A DNA stretch of 64,000 nt from RACS-047 sp031553855 (GTDB lineage: Bacteria; Bacillota; Clostridia; Christensenellales; Pumilibacteraceae), in contig JAVBKW010000025.1 of assembly GCA_031553855.1 (NCBI GenBank), positions 58,187 to 122,186 of the forward strand, in the 5' to 3' direction. The notes below the pieces were generated by a model. That model was not told where the DNA came from. It was given only the letters and a program-made list of their open reading frames with translations, and ran no database searches. Both the position numbers and the translations under genes were made by a program. Positions 49,835 to 58,872 of the stretch are shown here, piece after piece; the first letter of the stretch is position 1, and each line of letters begins with the position of its first letter.

Positions 49835-49850
49835 ATATAAAGCTTATTAT
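49822..49850 (+). promoter_or_regulatory. Probable promoter of the B12 operon
   Basis: TTGCTT (49822-49827), 17 nt, TATTAT (49845-49850), just ahead of the cobalamin riboswitch and overlapping the previous terminator. Confidence 0.45.
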
Positions 49851-49872
49851 AAAAGTACAATTTAGCTTAGTT

Positions 49873-50028
49873 ACGGTCCTTTTTTAAAAAGGCTAACAGG
49901 GAATGCGGTTAAAAGCCGCGACAGCCCCCGCTGCTGTAAGAGAATACGAAGTTTTCGCCACTGGTTTATTTAACCGGGAAGGCAAAGCGCAAAAGGTTTG
50001 AATTCTCAAAGTCAGAAGACCTGCCGTA
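49873..50028 (+). ncRNA. Cobalamin riboswitch
   Basis: Conserved blocks in order: GGCTAACAGGGAATGCGG, GCCGCGACAGCCCCCGCTGC, GCCACTG, CCGGGAAGGC, and GTCAGAAGACCTGCC (about 50011-50025). This is the AdoCbl-type B12 element including the B12 box. The coding region starts about 110 nt later. Binding of cobalamin should lower expression of the operon at 50140-54869. Confidence 0.95.
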
Positions 50029-50139
50029 AATTAAAGCTTATTAACAATATCTCGGAGGGAGATAGGCGTTAAATACTGGCATTTTAAAATGCCGTTATTT
50101 TTGCTGTGCTCTCCGGATAAAAGAAAGGAGAGTTTTTTT

Positions 50140-51141
50140 ATGAAAAGAAGAGTTACGTCGTTGGTGCTGGCAGTATTTTGTGCTTTTTTGCTTTGTTCGT
50201 GTTATTCCTCGAAGCAAGCCAAAGCGATTGAAAAAGAAGCCGTTTCGGTCATTGATTGGTTGAAAAAAGACTTGGGGCTTAAAAGCGGCGATGATGTAGC
50301 GGATGTGGATTTTGTTACCACGGATTACAGCGGTAACCCCGCTATCTCCGTTGACGCGCTTAAAACCTTAAGATATGCTAAATATTTTAAGATAGACGCC
50401 GATTACGACAAGACTTATGAGAATTTAGAGGACGCGTTTGAAGAGATTTATCCGGATAAAAATGCTGCGGCAAGCGCGCCGTTTTCAACCCTTTGCTATA
50501 TCGCGCTTTTTCTTGAAGAAACTGGCAAGGACACCGCGTCCTTTTGCAGCTATGATATCGATTTAATAAAGCTCGGAGCATACGAAAATACCTCGCTTGC
50601 GGGATATTTCGATTTATATAATGTTCCCGTTATGCTGGAGGTTTTAAAGGGAAAAACCGTCCCCGCGGCCTCAGCAAATACTCCCGTAAAGCTTATCGAG
50701 ACTTTAAGTGAAAAACAGGATGAAAACGGCGGCTGGGGATATGAGGACTGGCAAACCGGCGTATATTCGACCGACGTCGATACGACCGCCGCTATTTTAG
50801 GCGCGCTTGCTCTCTATTACGACGATATCTTTGCGGCAAAAACGGCGGGACAAAAGGCGGAGGCATATCTAAAAACCTGTAAAAATCCCGACGGCACTTA
50901 TAAAAGCTCGTACTCAGACAAAAGCTCATCTAGCACGGCGGTAGTTTTGTGCGCGTGCGCAAGGCTTGCAAAAGAGCCTTTCGGCGATAAAAATGCGGAT
51001 ATCTTAAAAACTATGGAAGTCTTCAAAAATTCCGACGGCGGCTATAAATCAGGAATCGAAGACCTCTTATCCGACAGAATATCCACAGGCGATACATTAA
51101 AGCTTTTATATGAGGCGCATGTATTCTATAAGACAAAGTAG
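50140..51141 (+). CDS. Lipoprotein with alpha-alpha toroid (prenyltransferase/transcobalamin-like) repeats
   Basis: 333 residues from the ATG at 50140 (AAGGAGAG upstream). Lipobox near LLCSCYSS. The mature part has repeats of the terpenoid-cyclase/intrinsic-factor alpha6-alpha6 barrel: DENGGWGYEDWQTGVYSTDV then DTTAAILGALALYYDD, and NPDGTYKSSYSDKSSSSTAV. It is the first gene after the cobalamin riboswitch and is followed by a DUF4430 lipoprotein. Human intrinsic factor and transcobalamin join exactly these two folds in one chain. I infer a B12-capturing surface protein. The direct sequence evidence is for fold and context only. Confidence 0.8.
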   Translation: MKRRVTSLVLAVFCAFLLCSCYSSKQAKAIEKEAVSVIDWLKKDLGLKSGDDVADVDFVTTDYSGNPAISVDALKTLRYAKYFKIDADYDKTYENLEDAFEEIYPDKNAAASAPFSTLCYIALFLEETGKDTASFCSYDIDLIKLGAYENTSLAGYFDLYNVPVMLEVLKGKTVPAASANTPVKLIETLSEKQDENGGWGYEDWQTGVYSTDVDTTAAILGALALYYDDIFAAKTAGQKAEAYLKTCKNPDGTYKSSYSDKSSSSTAVVLCACARLAKEPFGDKNADILKTMEVFKNSDGGYKSGIEDLLSDRISTGDTLKLLYEAHVFYKTK

Positions 51142-51176
51142 AATGGCCTTTAAAATGAAATTGCCCTTAAAATAAG

Positions 51177-51674
51177 ATGAAAAAAGTTATTTCTTTGATT
51201 TTAATTTTTAGCGTATGTGTTTTCTCCTTTGCTTGCGTTATTGAAACGCCGCAACAGCACTACGATTCCCTGCCCGAGGGAGAGCCTACGGGGCGGTTTG
51301 CCGAGATTTCGGTGAACTGCTCGTCTGTATTTTCGCATCTTACGGATCTCAAAGCCGGAATAAAAGATATTTTGCCGCCGGACGGCGTTATTTTGGCAAA
51401 AAAGAAATATGAGATCAGAAAAGGCGATACGCTGCTTAAATTCCTGGCGGACGCCTTAAAGAACGAAAAGCTGCTCTATGCCGTCAATTCGGGGTATTTG
51501 GTTTCGATAAATAATTTAGGCGAAAAGGATTGCGGCAGTACATCGGGCTGGATATTTTTCCTGAACGGTAAAATGCCGTCTTTTGGGGCAAGCTCTTATT
51601 TAGTGAAAGAGAACGACGTTATTGAGTGGCTTTATTCTTGCGACATAAAGGACGTGCAAGGACTGGAAAGTTGA
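51177..51674 (+). CDS. DUF4430 (transcobalamin C-terminal-like) lipoprotein
   Basis: 165 residues. Lipoprotein signal with Cys in VFSFACVIE. The C-terminal half is DUF4430: RKGDTLLKFLADALKNEKLLY, SGWIFFLNGKMPSFGASSYLV and NDVIEWLYSCD. This fold is the beta domain of transcobalamin and intrinsic factor that closes over cobalamin. It lies between the toroid lipoprotein and EcfT, which it overlaps by 4 nt (TTGA). Proposed to form a two-piece B12-binding pair with the upstream protein. Confidence 0.82.
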   Translation: MKKVISLILIFSVCVFSFACVIETPQQHYDSLPEGEPTGRFAEISVNCSSVFSHLTDLKAGIKDILPPDGVILAKKKYEIRKGDTLLKFLADALKNEKLLYAVNSGYLVSINNLGEKDCGSTSGWIFFLNGKMPSFGASSYLVKENDVIEWLYSCDIKDVQGLES

Positions 51675-52540
51675 AAAACCCTATAAACATTTTAATATTT
51701 TATCTTTTTGTAGTTGTGTTTACAATGGCGGCGCAGAATCCGTTTTTTTCCGCCGTCTCATTTATTGCGGCATTTTTATATTCTGTAATTCTTTTTAAAA
51801 CTAAGGCGCTCAAATTCGCGCTGGGCTTTTGCCTGCCTGCCGTCATACTTTTCGCGGCATTTAATTTGTTTTTTGTGCATAAAGGGCAAAGCGCGTTTTT
51901 GTTTATAAACGGCAACCCTATTACGCAAGAATCGCTTTTCTACGGGCTTAATTCCGGAATAATTTTTTCCGGCGTCATTCTGTGGTTTTATACCTTTAAC
52001 GAAGTCTCTTCCGGCGGCCGGATATCGGCTCTTTTTTCTAAACCCTTGCCGCAGATCACGCTTTTATTTTCTATGACTATGCGCCTGATCCCGGATTTTA
52101 AGAAAAGAGCGGGGCATATCTCGGACGCGCAAACTATGATAGGAAAGGGCGCAAGCGGCAAAGGTCTGTTTAAACGGATAAAATACGGCCTTATGATAAT
52201 TTCGGTTTTAATAACTTGGTCGCTTGAGAACGGTATAGAAACGGCAGACTCGATGAAAGCAAGAGGATACGGCGGAAAGGTAAATAAAGCGCGGGTAAAG
52301 AGAAAGCTTATTTTGAGCGAAGCGCTCTTTTTTGCAGCTCTGTTGTCGGCGGCGGCGTTTTGCGTTTTTTCGATCGTTTCAGGGGCAGCGGGTTTTGAAT
52401 TTTTTCCGTTTGTCAGAATAAGCATAGACCCTTTCTTAGGAATAATTTCCTTAGCGGTATTTACCCTGATTTGTTTTTATCCCGTTTATTTAAGTCTGTA
52501 TAAGGAGGCAAAATGGCGTTTATTGAAATCAAAAATCTAA
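51671..52540 (+). CDS. ecfT: ECF transporter transmembrane subunit EcfT
   Basis: 289 residues. The TTG at 51671 overlaps the previous stop by 4 nt and has AAGGACTGG upstream; a GTG at 51626 would add 15 charged residues and overlap the DUF4430 domain. Five to six membrane helices (NPINILIFYLFVVVFTM and so on). The coupling-helix motif region ADSMKARGYGGK (consensus xARG) contacts the ATPases. It links the S component to the EcfA pair. Confidence 0.9.
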   Translation: MKNPINILIFYLFVVVFTMAAQNPFFSAVSFIAAFLYSVILFKTKALKFALGFCLPAVILFAAFNLFFVHKGQSAFLFINGNPITQESLFYGLNSGIIFSGVILWFYTFNEVSSGGRISALFSKPLPQITLLFSMTMRLIPDFKKRAGHISDAQTMIGKGASGKGLFKRIKYGLMIISVLITWSLENGIETADSMKARGYGGKVNKARVKRKLILSEALFFAALLSAAAFCVFSIVSGAAGFEFFPFVRISIDPFLGIISLAVFTLICFYPVYLSLYKEAKWRLLKSKI

Positions 52541-54171
52541 GCTTTCAGTACAATTCACGCAGCGTTCCAGCTCTTAAAAATGTCAGCTTAGACATAGATG
52601 AGGGCAGCTTTATCCTTATAACGGGGCGCAGCGGAAGCGGAAAGAGCACCCTATTAAAAATGCTCAAATCCGAGCTTAACCCCGCCGGTAAAATGACCGG
52701 AACCGTTACGCTATACGGAACAAATGTTAAGGATATGGCCATAGCGCAAAGCGCGCGCGCCATAGGCTACGTTTTCCAAAACCCCGATAATCAGATTGTG
52801 ACGGATAAGGTTTTTTCCGAGCTTTGCTTCGGCCTTAATAATCTGGGATTTTCTGATGATGAAATTGAATTGAAAGTAGCGGAGATGTCGGAGTATTTCG
52901 GCATCAACAGGTGGCAGACGGACGATATTTCTTCTCTTTCGGGCGGCCAGAAACAAATCCTGAACATTGCCTCGGTTATGCTTATGCAGCCCCAAGTCCT
53001 GATTTTGGACGAACCGACAAGCCAGCTCGACCCCTCTGCCGCAACCGAACTTACCGGCCTTATAAAGCGCATAAATTCTGAATTCGGCGTGACCGTCATT
53101 ATGACCCAGCATCGCGCCGAGGACGTTTTTTCTATCGCAGACAGCATAGTGATAATGGACGGCGGAGAAGTCGTTTGTAATAAAAAACCGCGTGAGCTTG
53201 CCGATTCTGCGGCCTATATTTTAGCCGGGCACAATATACCGGATTTTCTTCCCGCGCCTGTAAGGGTCTTTAGCGGGCAAAATACGGGCATTCAAATGCC
53301 TCTAACCGTATCAGAGGCGCAAAAGGAGCTGAAAAAACTGATAAAAACGGGGGGTCCCGCCTCAAAGCCTGCCCGCGCATTTGTACGTGAAAAAGAAGAA
53401 AAATCCGATTGCGTCATAACTGTTAAGGACGTTTATTTCAGGTACGAAAAAAACTCGCCCGATATTTTAAAGGGATTAAACTTAACTGTAAAAAAAGGCG
53501 AAATATTCTGCATTATGGGCGGGAACGGCGCGGGAAAGTCAACTGCTTTTTCGGTTATCGCAGGTTTAAAAAAGCCCTACGCCGGCAGCGTAAAAATTCT
53601 GGATAAAAAAACTAAGGACTATAAAAACGGTTCGCTCTACGACGGGCTGCTCGCAGGCCTGCCGCAGAATCCGTACAATCTGTTTATCGGCGATTCACTG
53701 AGAGAGGACCTCGCTCTGATGAGTACCGATCAGGCAAAAATCGACGGCGTGGCGTCTCTCACCGGTATAGGAGCGCTGCTAGATTTTCATCCGTACGACC
53801 TTTCGGGCGGGGAAGCGCAGAAAGCCGCGTTTGCAAAAGTGCTGCTAGCTAGCCCGCAAATAATCCTGCTTGACGAGCCGACTAAGGGTCTGGACGCAGG
53901 CTTTAAAAAAGAATTCGGCGCGATCTTAAAAAAGCTGGCAGGGTCCGGCACGACGATATTATGCGCGACGCATGATACGGATTTTGCGGCTGAATTTTCC
54001 GATAAATGCTGCCTGTTCTTTGACGGGCGGCTCACGGCCGCCGCATCGCCGGAGGATTTTTTCAACAATAATTATTTTTACACTACCGCCGCAAACCGCA
54101 TTGCAAGAGCCGCAGGCTTAAGAAGCGTTACGGCGGACGCTTTAAAAGAGGAGTTAAATAGTTCACTTTAA
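52513..54171 (+). CDS. ecfA: Fused EcfA-EcfA' ATP-binding protein
   Basis: 552 residues with two complete ABC ATPases. First: Walker A GRSGSGKST (38-46), signature LSGGQKQ, Walker B VLILDEPTSQLD. Second: Walker A GGNGAGKST (about 336-344), signature LSGGEAQ, Walker B IILLDEPTKGLD. Most ECF systems encode EcfA and EcfA' separately; fused ones are known in B12 and other ECF loci. Drives uptake through EcfT and the S component. AAGGAGG precedes the ATG; it overlaps ecfT by 28 nt. Confidence 0.94.
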   Translation: MAFIEIKNLSFQYNSRSVPALKNVSLDIDEGSFILITGRSGSGKSTLLKMLKSELNPAGKMTGTVTLYGTNVKDMAIAQSARAIGYVFQNPDNQIVTDKVFSELCFGLNNLGFSDDEIELKVAEMSEYFGINRWQTDDISSLSGGQKQILNIASVMLMQPQVLILDEPTSQLDPSAATELTGLIKRINSEFGVTVIMTQHRAEDVFSIADSIVIMDGGEVVCNKKPRELADSAAYILAGHNIPDFLPAPVRVFSGQNTGIQMPLTVSEAQKELKKLIKTGGPASKPARAFVREKEEKSDCVITVKDVYFRYEKNSPDILKGLNLTVKKGEIFCIMGGNGAGKSTAFSVIAGLKKPYAGSVKILDKKTKDYKNGSLYDGLLAGLPQNPYNLFIGDSLREDLALMSTDQAKIDGVASLTGIGALLDFHPYDLSGGEAQKAAFAKVLLASPQIILLDEPTKGLDAGFKKEFGAILKKLAGSGTTILCATHDTDFAAEFSDKCCLFFDGRLTAAASPEDFFNNNYFYTTAANRIARAAGLRSVTADALKEELNSSL

Positions 54172-54869
54172 TGACGGAAAAATCGAAAAACAGAATAAGA
54201 ACCGCCGTATCTTTATCGGTGATTTTATTTGTCGCCCCGCTGATCGCGCTGGCGGCGGTTTTTTCAGAATCAAAATATTACGCGCTCTTTACTTTAATTG
54301 CAGCACTTATATCGCTTGTGCCTTTCTTCTTACTTATAGAAAACAGAAATTTAGGCGTCCAAAGGCTTGTCCCGACGGCAATTATGACCGCCGTAGCGGT
54401 AGCGGGCAGGGCTGCGTTTTTCTTCGTTCCCCAGTTCAAGCCGATAATCGCGATAGTTATAATAACGGGCGCGGCTTTAGGGGCGGAGTCCGGCTTTTTG
54501 TGCGGCTCGCTTTCTATGCTTTGCTCCAACTTCATTTTCGGGCAAGGCCCGTGGACGCCGTTTCAAATGCTCGCCTGCGGGCTTGTTGGCTTCATCAGCG
54601 GTTTTTTGGGCAGAAATAAAATCACAAAAAGCGTCATTTTTCTATGTGTTTGGGGTTTTATGTCTGGCATACTATACGGGCTTATTGTAGATACCTGGTC
54701 GGTTTTGAGCATTTCCTCGCAAGCAGACCCCGCTGCTGTGCTGTCAACGTATATGGCGGGGCTGCTTTTCAACCTTATCCTTGCCGCCGCCACCGCAGTT
54801 TTTTTGGCTCTAATAGCAAAACCCCTGCTAAAAAAATTAGCAAGGGTAAAGATGAAGTACGGGCTGTAA
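54171..54869 (+). CDS. ECF substrate-binding (S) component, probably cobalamin-specific (CbrT-like)
   Basis: 232 residues, six membrane helices. GRAAFFFVPQFKPIIAIVII, GAESGFLCGSLSMLCSNFIF, GQGPWTPFQMLACGLVGFIS and GFMSGILYGLIVD match the S-component type reported to import cobalamin in Lactobacillus (CbrT) better than the biotin or thiamine types. The cobalamin riboswitch upstream supports B12 as substrate. The ATG overlaps the ecfA stop by 1 nt. Last gene of the operon. Confidence 0.85.
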   Translation: MTEKSKNRIRTAVSLSVILFVAPLIALAAVFSESKYYALFTLIAALISLVPFFLLIENRNLGVQRLVPTAIMTAVAVAGRAAFFFVPQFKPIIAIVIITGAALGAESGFLCGSLSMLCSNFIFGQGPWTPFQMLACGLVGFISGFLGRNKITKSVIFLCVWGFMSGILYGLIVDTWSVLSISSQADPAAVLSTYMAGLLFNLILAAATAVFLALIAKPLLKKLARVKMKYGL

Positions 54870-54909
54870 CAATTAGTTTTATAACCGTCTGAAATTTTTT
54901 ATATTATAT

Positions 54910-56118
54910 TTACAGGTCCTTGTTTTCGTACAGCGAAAAAAGCATTTTATGGATATTTGAATAAACAGGCTCTATTATCGGTTTACCGGTGACGGGGTCT
55001 TTTTCTCCCGTATCGATAATTGTCCAGGGATTTTCATAGCTGTCCGTACCGTCTTTTGCGCCGCTGAGCTTCAAATAAAAATTGTTGAACGTTTCGCTTA
55101 TGTTCTTAAACCAGTCGCCCAGAAAGTCAAACGGGCCTTTATAGTTTATCCAGTATTTGTAATTGAGCATACTTTCATTATGCACCTGCGGCGGGATAAG
55201 TTCGCCGACGGATTTGCTAAATTCGGAGTCATCATTGTTGCCCATTTTAGCTATCCTTTCAAAATCGTCGTAACAATAAAAATAGCCGCAATACCTTAAA
55301 AAATCGTCGGAGGCCGTCAAAAGCACGTACAAAGCAGTCAGGTTAGCCTCGTTTTCGCGCATGACCCCTTTTACGTGGGCAAGCTCATGCGCGGCGGTAA
55401 ACACCTGCTCGGTTATAGGCATAAGCTTATTGATACTCGGCTCTCCAAGCGGCAGAAAGGAAACTCCGGCGTAAGAAGTACTCGACATAAACCAGCTGTT
55501 GGCAAGTCTTTTAACGCCGGGCGTATATTCAAAGAAATAGCCGTTATCTAAGCGCGTGTATTCTTGCCGGAGTTTTTCATTTAAAGTATCAAAGTCGTAC
55601 GGCATAACGGCAAAACCTTGTGCGTCGCGCCGTATTTTACCGTTAAGTGTTTCAAGCTCTTTGGCAAAATAAGTTCCTATGTCCACAGCGTCCTCATTTT
55701 TATAAACCGTTTGCGACATAGGAATGGCTAAAGGTTCACGAAAATATATGAATCCGGCTGACAGGCAGTAAAGATCAACGGCCGACAAAAGCACGATAAG
55801 GATTATAGAAACCGACTTGAGAAACAGACGGAATTTTCTTTTTATTAAAATCCTTATCCCTAAAACAAGCAGGATAAGGGCAGAGAGAATAAACAAAATA
55901 ACGATCCATTCAAAAATAACGAACGGTACGGCAGAAGTGATTTTGCCCGAAAACGCGACGATATATTGAGAAATATTTTGGCTCATCCATTCGGCGGCCG
56001 CAGTATTTTTGCGTAAAAGAGCAAAAACGGCAATTAAAACCGCCAAAAATGCCGCCGCAATATAAAGCGGCAAAAGCTGCTTATAACCTCTGCCGTAGAA
56101 TTTTTCCTCTTTTCTCAT
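54910..56118 (-). CDS. DUF3810 membrane metalloprotease-like protein
   Basis: 402 residues. Three N-terminal membrane helices (about 14-35, 60-85, 92-125), then a large extracytoplasmic domain with HELAHVKG (residues about 244-251), a zincin HExxH-type motif with the third ligand probably in NEANLTAL downstream. Ends with a hydrophilic tail. DUF3810 proteins are conserved in Clostridia and Bacteroidota with unknown substrate. Monocistronic; converges on the B12 operon and diverges from the gerA operon. Confidence 0.85.
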   Translation of the reverse strand: MRKEEKFYGRGYKQLLPLYIAAAFLAVLIAVFALLRKNTAAAEWMSQNISQYIVAFSGKITSAVPFVIFEWIVILFILSALILLVLGIRILIKRKFRLFLKSVSIILIVLLSAVDLYCLSAGFIYFREPLAIPMSQTVYKNEDAVDIGTYFAKELETLNGKIRRDAQGFAVMPYDFDTLNEKLRQEYTRLDNGYFFEYTPGVKRLANSWFMSSTSYAGVSFLPLGEPSINKLMPITEQVFTAAHELAHVKGVMRENEANLTALYVLLTASDDFLRYCGYFYCYDDFERIAKMGNNDDSEFSKSVGELIPPQVHNESMLNYKYWINYKGPFDFLGDWFKNISETFNNFYLKLSGAKDGTDSYENPWTIIDTGEKDPVTGKPIIEPVYSNIHKMLFSLYENKDL

Positions 56119-56253
56119 AACAGGATTATAATGCCTTAGAAAATTTTTGTCAATAGGCTAAAAGCTATGTGATGAGCGGACACTTGCGTATAAGCACACT
56201 TATAAAAAGCATATATAAATCTACCGCATAAATTTTGTAAATTCACGCAATAT

Positions 56254-57672
56254 ATGATTATGGATAAAGCTAAGATAATCCTCTCTAAGTTCGCTACTCC
56301 CGATATTATAATAAGGCGGGATTTCAAGTCGCTCAAAATCGAGGGCACCGTTCTTTTTCATCCCGATCTTACCGACGGCGAGGTCATACGCGGAATAGTT
56401 GCTGCGCTTGAAAGGAGCGGCGAAAAAGCCGTTTCTTTAGAACGCCTCAACGAAACGGTGCTTTTTGCGTCGGAAACGGAAATATGCCCGTTCAACGAAG
56501 AGCTTATCGGTAAGCTGTTGTACGGCGATTCGCTGCTGTTTGTCGAAGGCTTTGATCAGGCAATAGTGATAAACACAAAAAAATGGGATAAACGCGCTGT
56601 TGCCGAGCCGCCTACGGACGTTGTAATAAACGGCCCGCGCGAAGGCTTTACAGAGGACATAAAAACGAATCTTAGCCTTATAGAAAAAAGGCTCAAGAGT
56701 CCGTCGCTTGCAATAGTAAAATTGAAGATCGGCAGGATCACCGGCACAAACGTCGCAGTCATATATTTGAGCAACGTTGCGGAAAAAAAGGTTGTCGATA
56801 AGATAGTTAAAAGGCTTGAGAAAATAGACGTTGACGGCATTATCGATATTCATAATATCGAGCCTTTCATCGACGACCGTCCGTACTCGATTTTCCGTCA
56901 GGTATTCTCGACTGAAAAGCCGGACACTATAGCTGCAAAGCTGCTTGAGGGCAGGGTCGCGGTCATGATAGACGGCTCGCCTATGGTATTAACGCTTCCG
57001 TTTTTAATGATAGAGGATTTTCAGGCAAGCGAGGATTATTATCAGCGTCATTCTTATTCCACGTTTTTGCGCTGCCTCCGCTACGCCTCCGTTTTATTCG
57101 CTTTGTATCTGCCTGCATTGTACGTCACAGTTCAGCTGTTTAATTACGACATTCTTCCCATGCGGCTGCTTATAACTATAATGAACGCCGTTAAAGGCAC
57201 GCCTCTGCCGCCTCTTTTAGAAATGCTGTTTGTGATTATGCTGTTTGAAATAATCCGCGAGGCCTCAGTCCGGATGCCAAAAGCGGTCGGAATGGCGATG
57301 AGTATAGTCGGCGCGCTTGTTTTAGGCGAAACTGCCGTCAACGCGGGAATAATCAGCTCGCCCTCGATCATGATCACGGCGCTCAGCTCGCTTGCTTTGT
57401 TTTTAGTGCCCGGCCAATTGCCGGCTTTTACGCTGCTGCGTGTTGTTTATACGGTTATCGGCGGGGTACTGGGCATTTACGGGTTAATACTTGTCACGGT
57501 TTACGTGATCCATTATCTAGCGAACCTCGATTCCTACGATACCCCTCAGCTGGCTCCGTTCGCGCCTCTCATACTGGGTGACTTTAAGGACGCGCTTGCA
57601 AAGGAACCGTTCAGCCATATGAAAAAGCGTCCCGAGTCCATAGGAAATATAAATAAAACCAGGCAAGCTTAA
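56254..57672 (+). CDS. gerA: GerA-family germinant receptor subunit A
   Basis: 472 residues. A soluble N-terminal domain (1-240) with VEGFDQAIVINTKKWDKRAV and EPPTDVVINGPREGFTEDI, then DRPYSIFRQVFSTEKPD, then about five membrane helices with PLPPLLEMLFVIMLFEIIRE, and GETAVNAGIISSP. This is the A subunit of spore germinant receptors in the inner spore membrane. There are two candidate starts, ATG 56254 and ATG 56260, both without a clear Shine-Dalgarno sequence. First gene of gerA-gerB-gerC; expression is expected in the forespore, but no clear SigG promoter was identified. Confidence 0.93.
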   Translation: MIMDKAKIILSKFATPDIIIRRDFKSLKIEGTVLFHPDLTDGEVIRGIVAALERSGEKAVSLERLNETVLFASETEICPFNEELIGKLLYGDSLLFVEGFDQAIVINTKKWDKRAVAEPPTDVVINGPREGFTEDIKTNLSLIEKRLKSPSLAIVKLKIGRITGTNVAVIYLSNVAEKKVVDKIVKRLEKIDVDGIIDIHNIEPFIDDRPYSIFRQVFSTEKPDTIAAKLLEGRVAVMIDGSPMVLTLPFLMIEDFQASEDYYQRHSYSTFLRCLRYASVLFALYLPALYVTVQLFNYDILPMRLLITIMNAVKGTPLPPLLEMLFVIMLFEIIREASVRMPKAVGMAMSIVGALVLGETAVNAGIISSPSIMITALSSLALFLVPGQLPAFTLLRVVYTVIGGVLGIYGLILVTVYVIHYLANLDSYDTPQLAPFAPLILGDFKDALAKEPFSHMKKRPESIGNINKTRQA

Positions 57673-57732
57673 GCGCCGCACCTTCCCTTTACGTCTATTT
57701 CAAAGCCCTTATTTCAAGGAGTTAATAAACAA

Positions 57733-58872
57733 ATGGAAACACAAGAAAAATCTATCACCACAAGGCAGCTTGTACTGCTGTTTTATATTATCAATATGTG
57801 CGCAAAGGTGATGACCGTGCCAATACTGCTGCTCAAAATCGGAGGCCGATGCGCGCCGATAAGCTTATTGATCTTTCTTATCGCCGACTTTTTAATGCTG
57901 ATTGCGTATTTAGTCACGGTAAACGCCGAGCCGGAAAAAACATTTTTCGAGTTTTTAGAATTTAAGTTCGGAAAAATCGTTTCAAAGATCATTTTGACGG
58001 TGCTGCTTATCTACACGCTGTCGAAGCTTTGGCTTCTTATAAGCTTTATGGAAAACTTTTTAACTACGAGCCTATTTGACGGCACGACATGGCAAATACT
58101 CTCTATCCCCCTTATGCTGCTTCTTATAGCTTTCGGCACTCGCAACTTGAGAAGCCTGGGGCGCACCGCCGAAATCTTTTCGTGGTTTATCATATTAGCC
58201 GTTCTTGTTTTGATAGTGCTGATAAATAATTTTGAAATCATGCGCTTGTTTCCCATAGGCGGCGATAAAGACGCGTCGGTTTTTCTTCCGACGCTGATGA
58301 TGCCTTTATGGTTCGGCGATTACCTCTTAATGTTTTTATTTATGGGTAAAACAAAAAAAACCAAGCATTTTAACGGCGTTCTGATTGGCAGCGGGGTAGC
58401 GGTGGTCATACTTAATTTTGTTGTTCTGTGCCTGATTTTCACAAGTTATATCGATATCGTCCATTACCTTGATTACGGCAAAAAAATCAGCGCGCTGACG
58501 CAGATAAGTATATCGCGGCTAAGCTTTGGAAGGTTTGACATTTTGCTTTTCTGTGTTGCCCTCATTTCTATAATCTTAAATCTCGGCCTATATTTTTACG
58601 GCGGAGTGCGGATGGGAGAACGCCTGTTCGGTAAAAAAGAGCCGAAAAATATCAATTCATTTATTGCAGGCGGAGTGCTCTATTTTTTGTTTCTGACCGT
58701 TTTTTCAAAAGAGCTTGTCAGCTTTGAAATTTTCACACGCTATCTGAATTATTTTAGCTGGGCGGTCCATATCATCCTCCCGCTTACTCTGATGACTGCA
58801 GCGCTAATAAAAGGAGGCAAAAGAAATGGCAGAACAAAAAATGTCCAAGCCGTGGAAAATACGGGCGTATAA
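57733..58872 (+). CDS. gerB: GerA-family germinant receptor subunit B (spore germination permease)
   Basis: 379 residues, about ten membrane helices, APC-superfamily-like GerAB/YndE protein. ITTRQLVLLFYIINMCAKVM at the start, KLWLLISFMENFLTTSLFDGT, and the characteristic loop region FPIGGDKDASVFLPTLMMPLWFGDYLL. It carries the probable germinant-binding pocket. AAGGAG lies upstream of the ATG. It overlaps gerC by 47 nt, so translation is coupled. Confidence 0.9.
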   Translation: METQEKSITTRQLVLLFYIINMCAKVMTVPILLLKIGGRCAPISLLIFLIADFLMLIAYLVTVNAEPEKTFFEFLEFKFGKIVSKIILTVLLIYTLSKLWLLISFMENFLTTSLFDGTTWQILSIPLMLLLIAFGTRNLRSLGRTAEIFSWFIILAVLVLIVLINNFEIMRLFPIGGDKDASVFLPTLMMPLWFGDYLLMFLFMGKTKKTKHFNGVLIGSGVAVVILNFVVLCLIFTSYIDIVHYLDYGKKISALTQISISRLSFGRFDILLFCVALISIILNLGLYFYGGVRMGERLFGKKEPKNINSFIAGGVLYFLFLTVFSKELVSFEIFTRYLNYFSWAVHIILPLTLMTAALIKGGKRNGRTKNVQAVENTGV

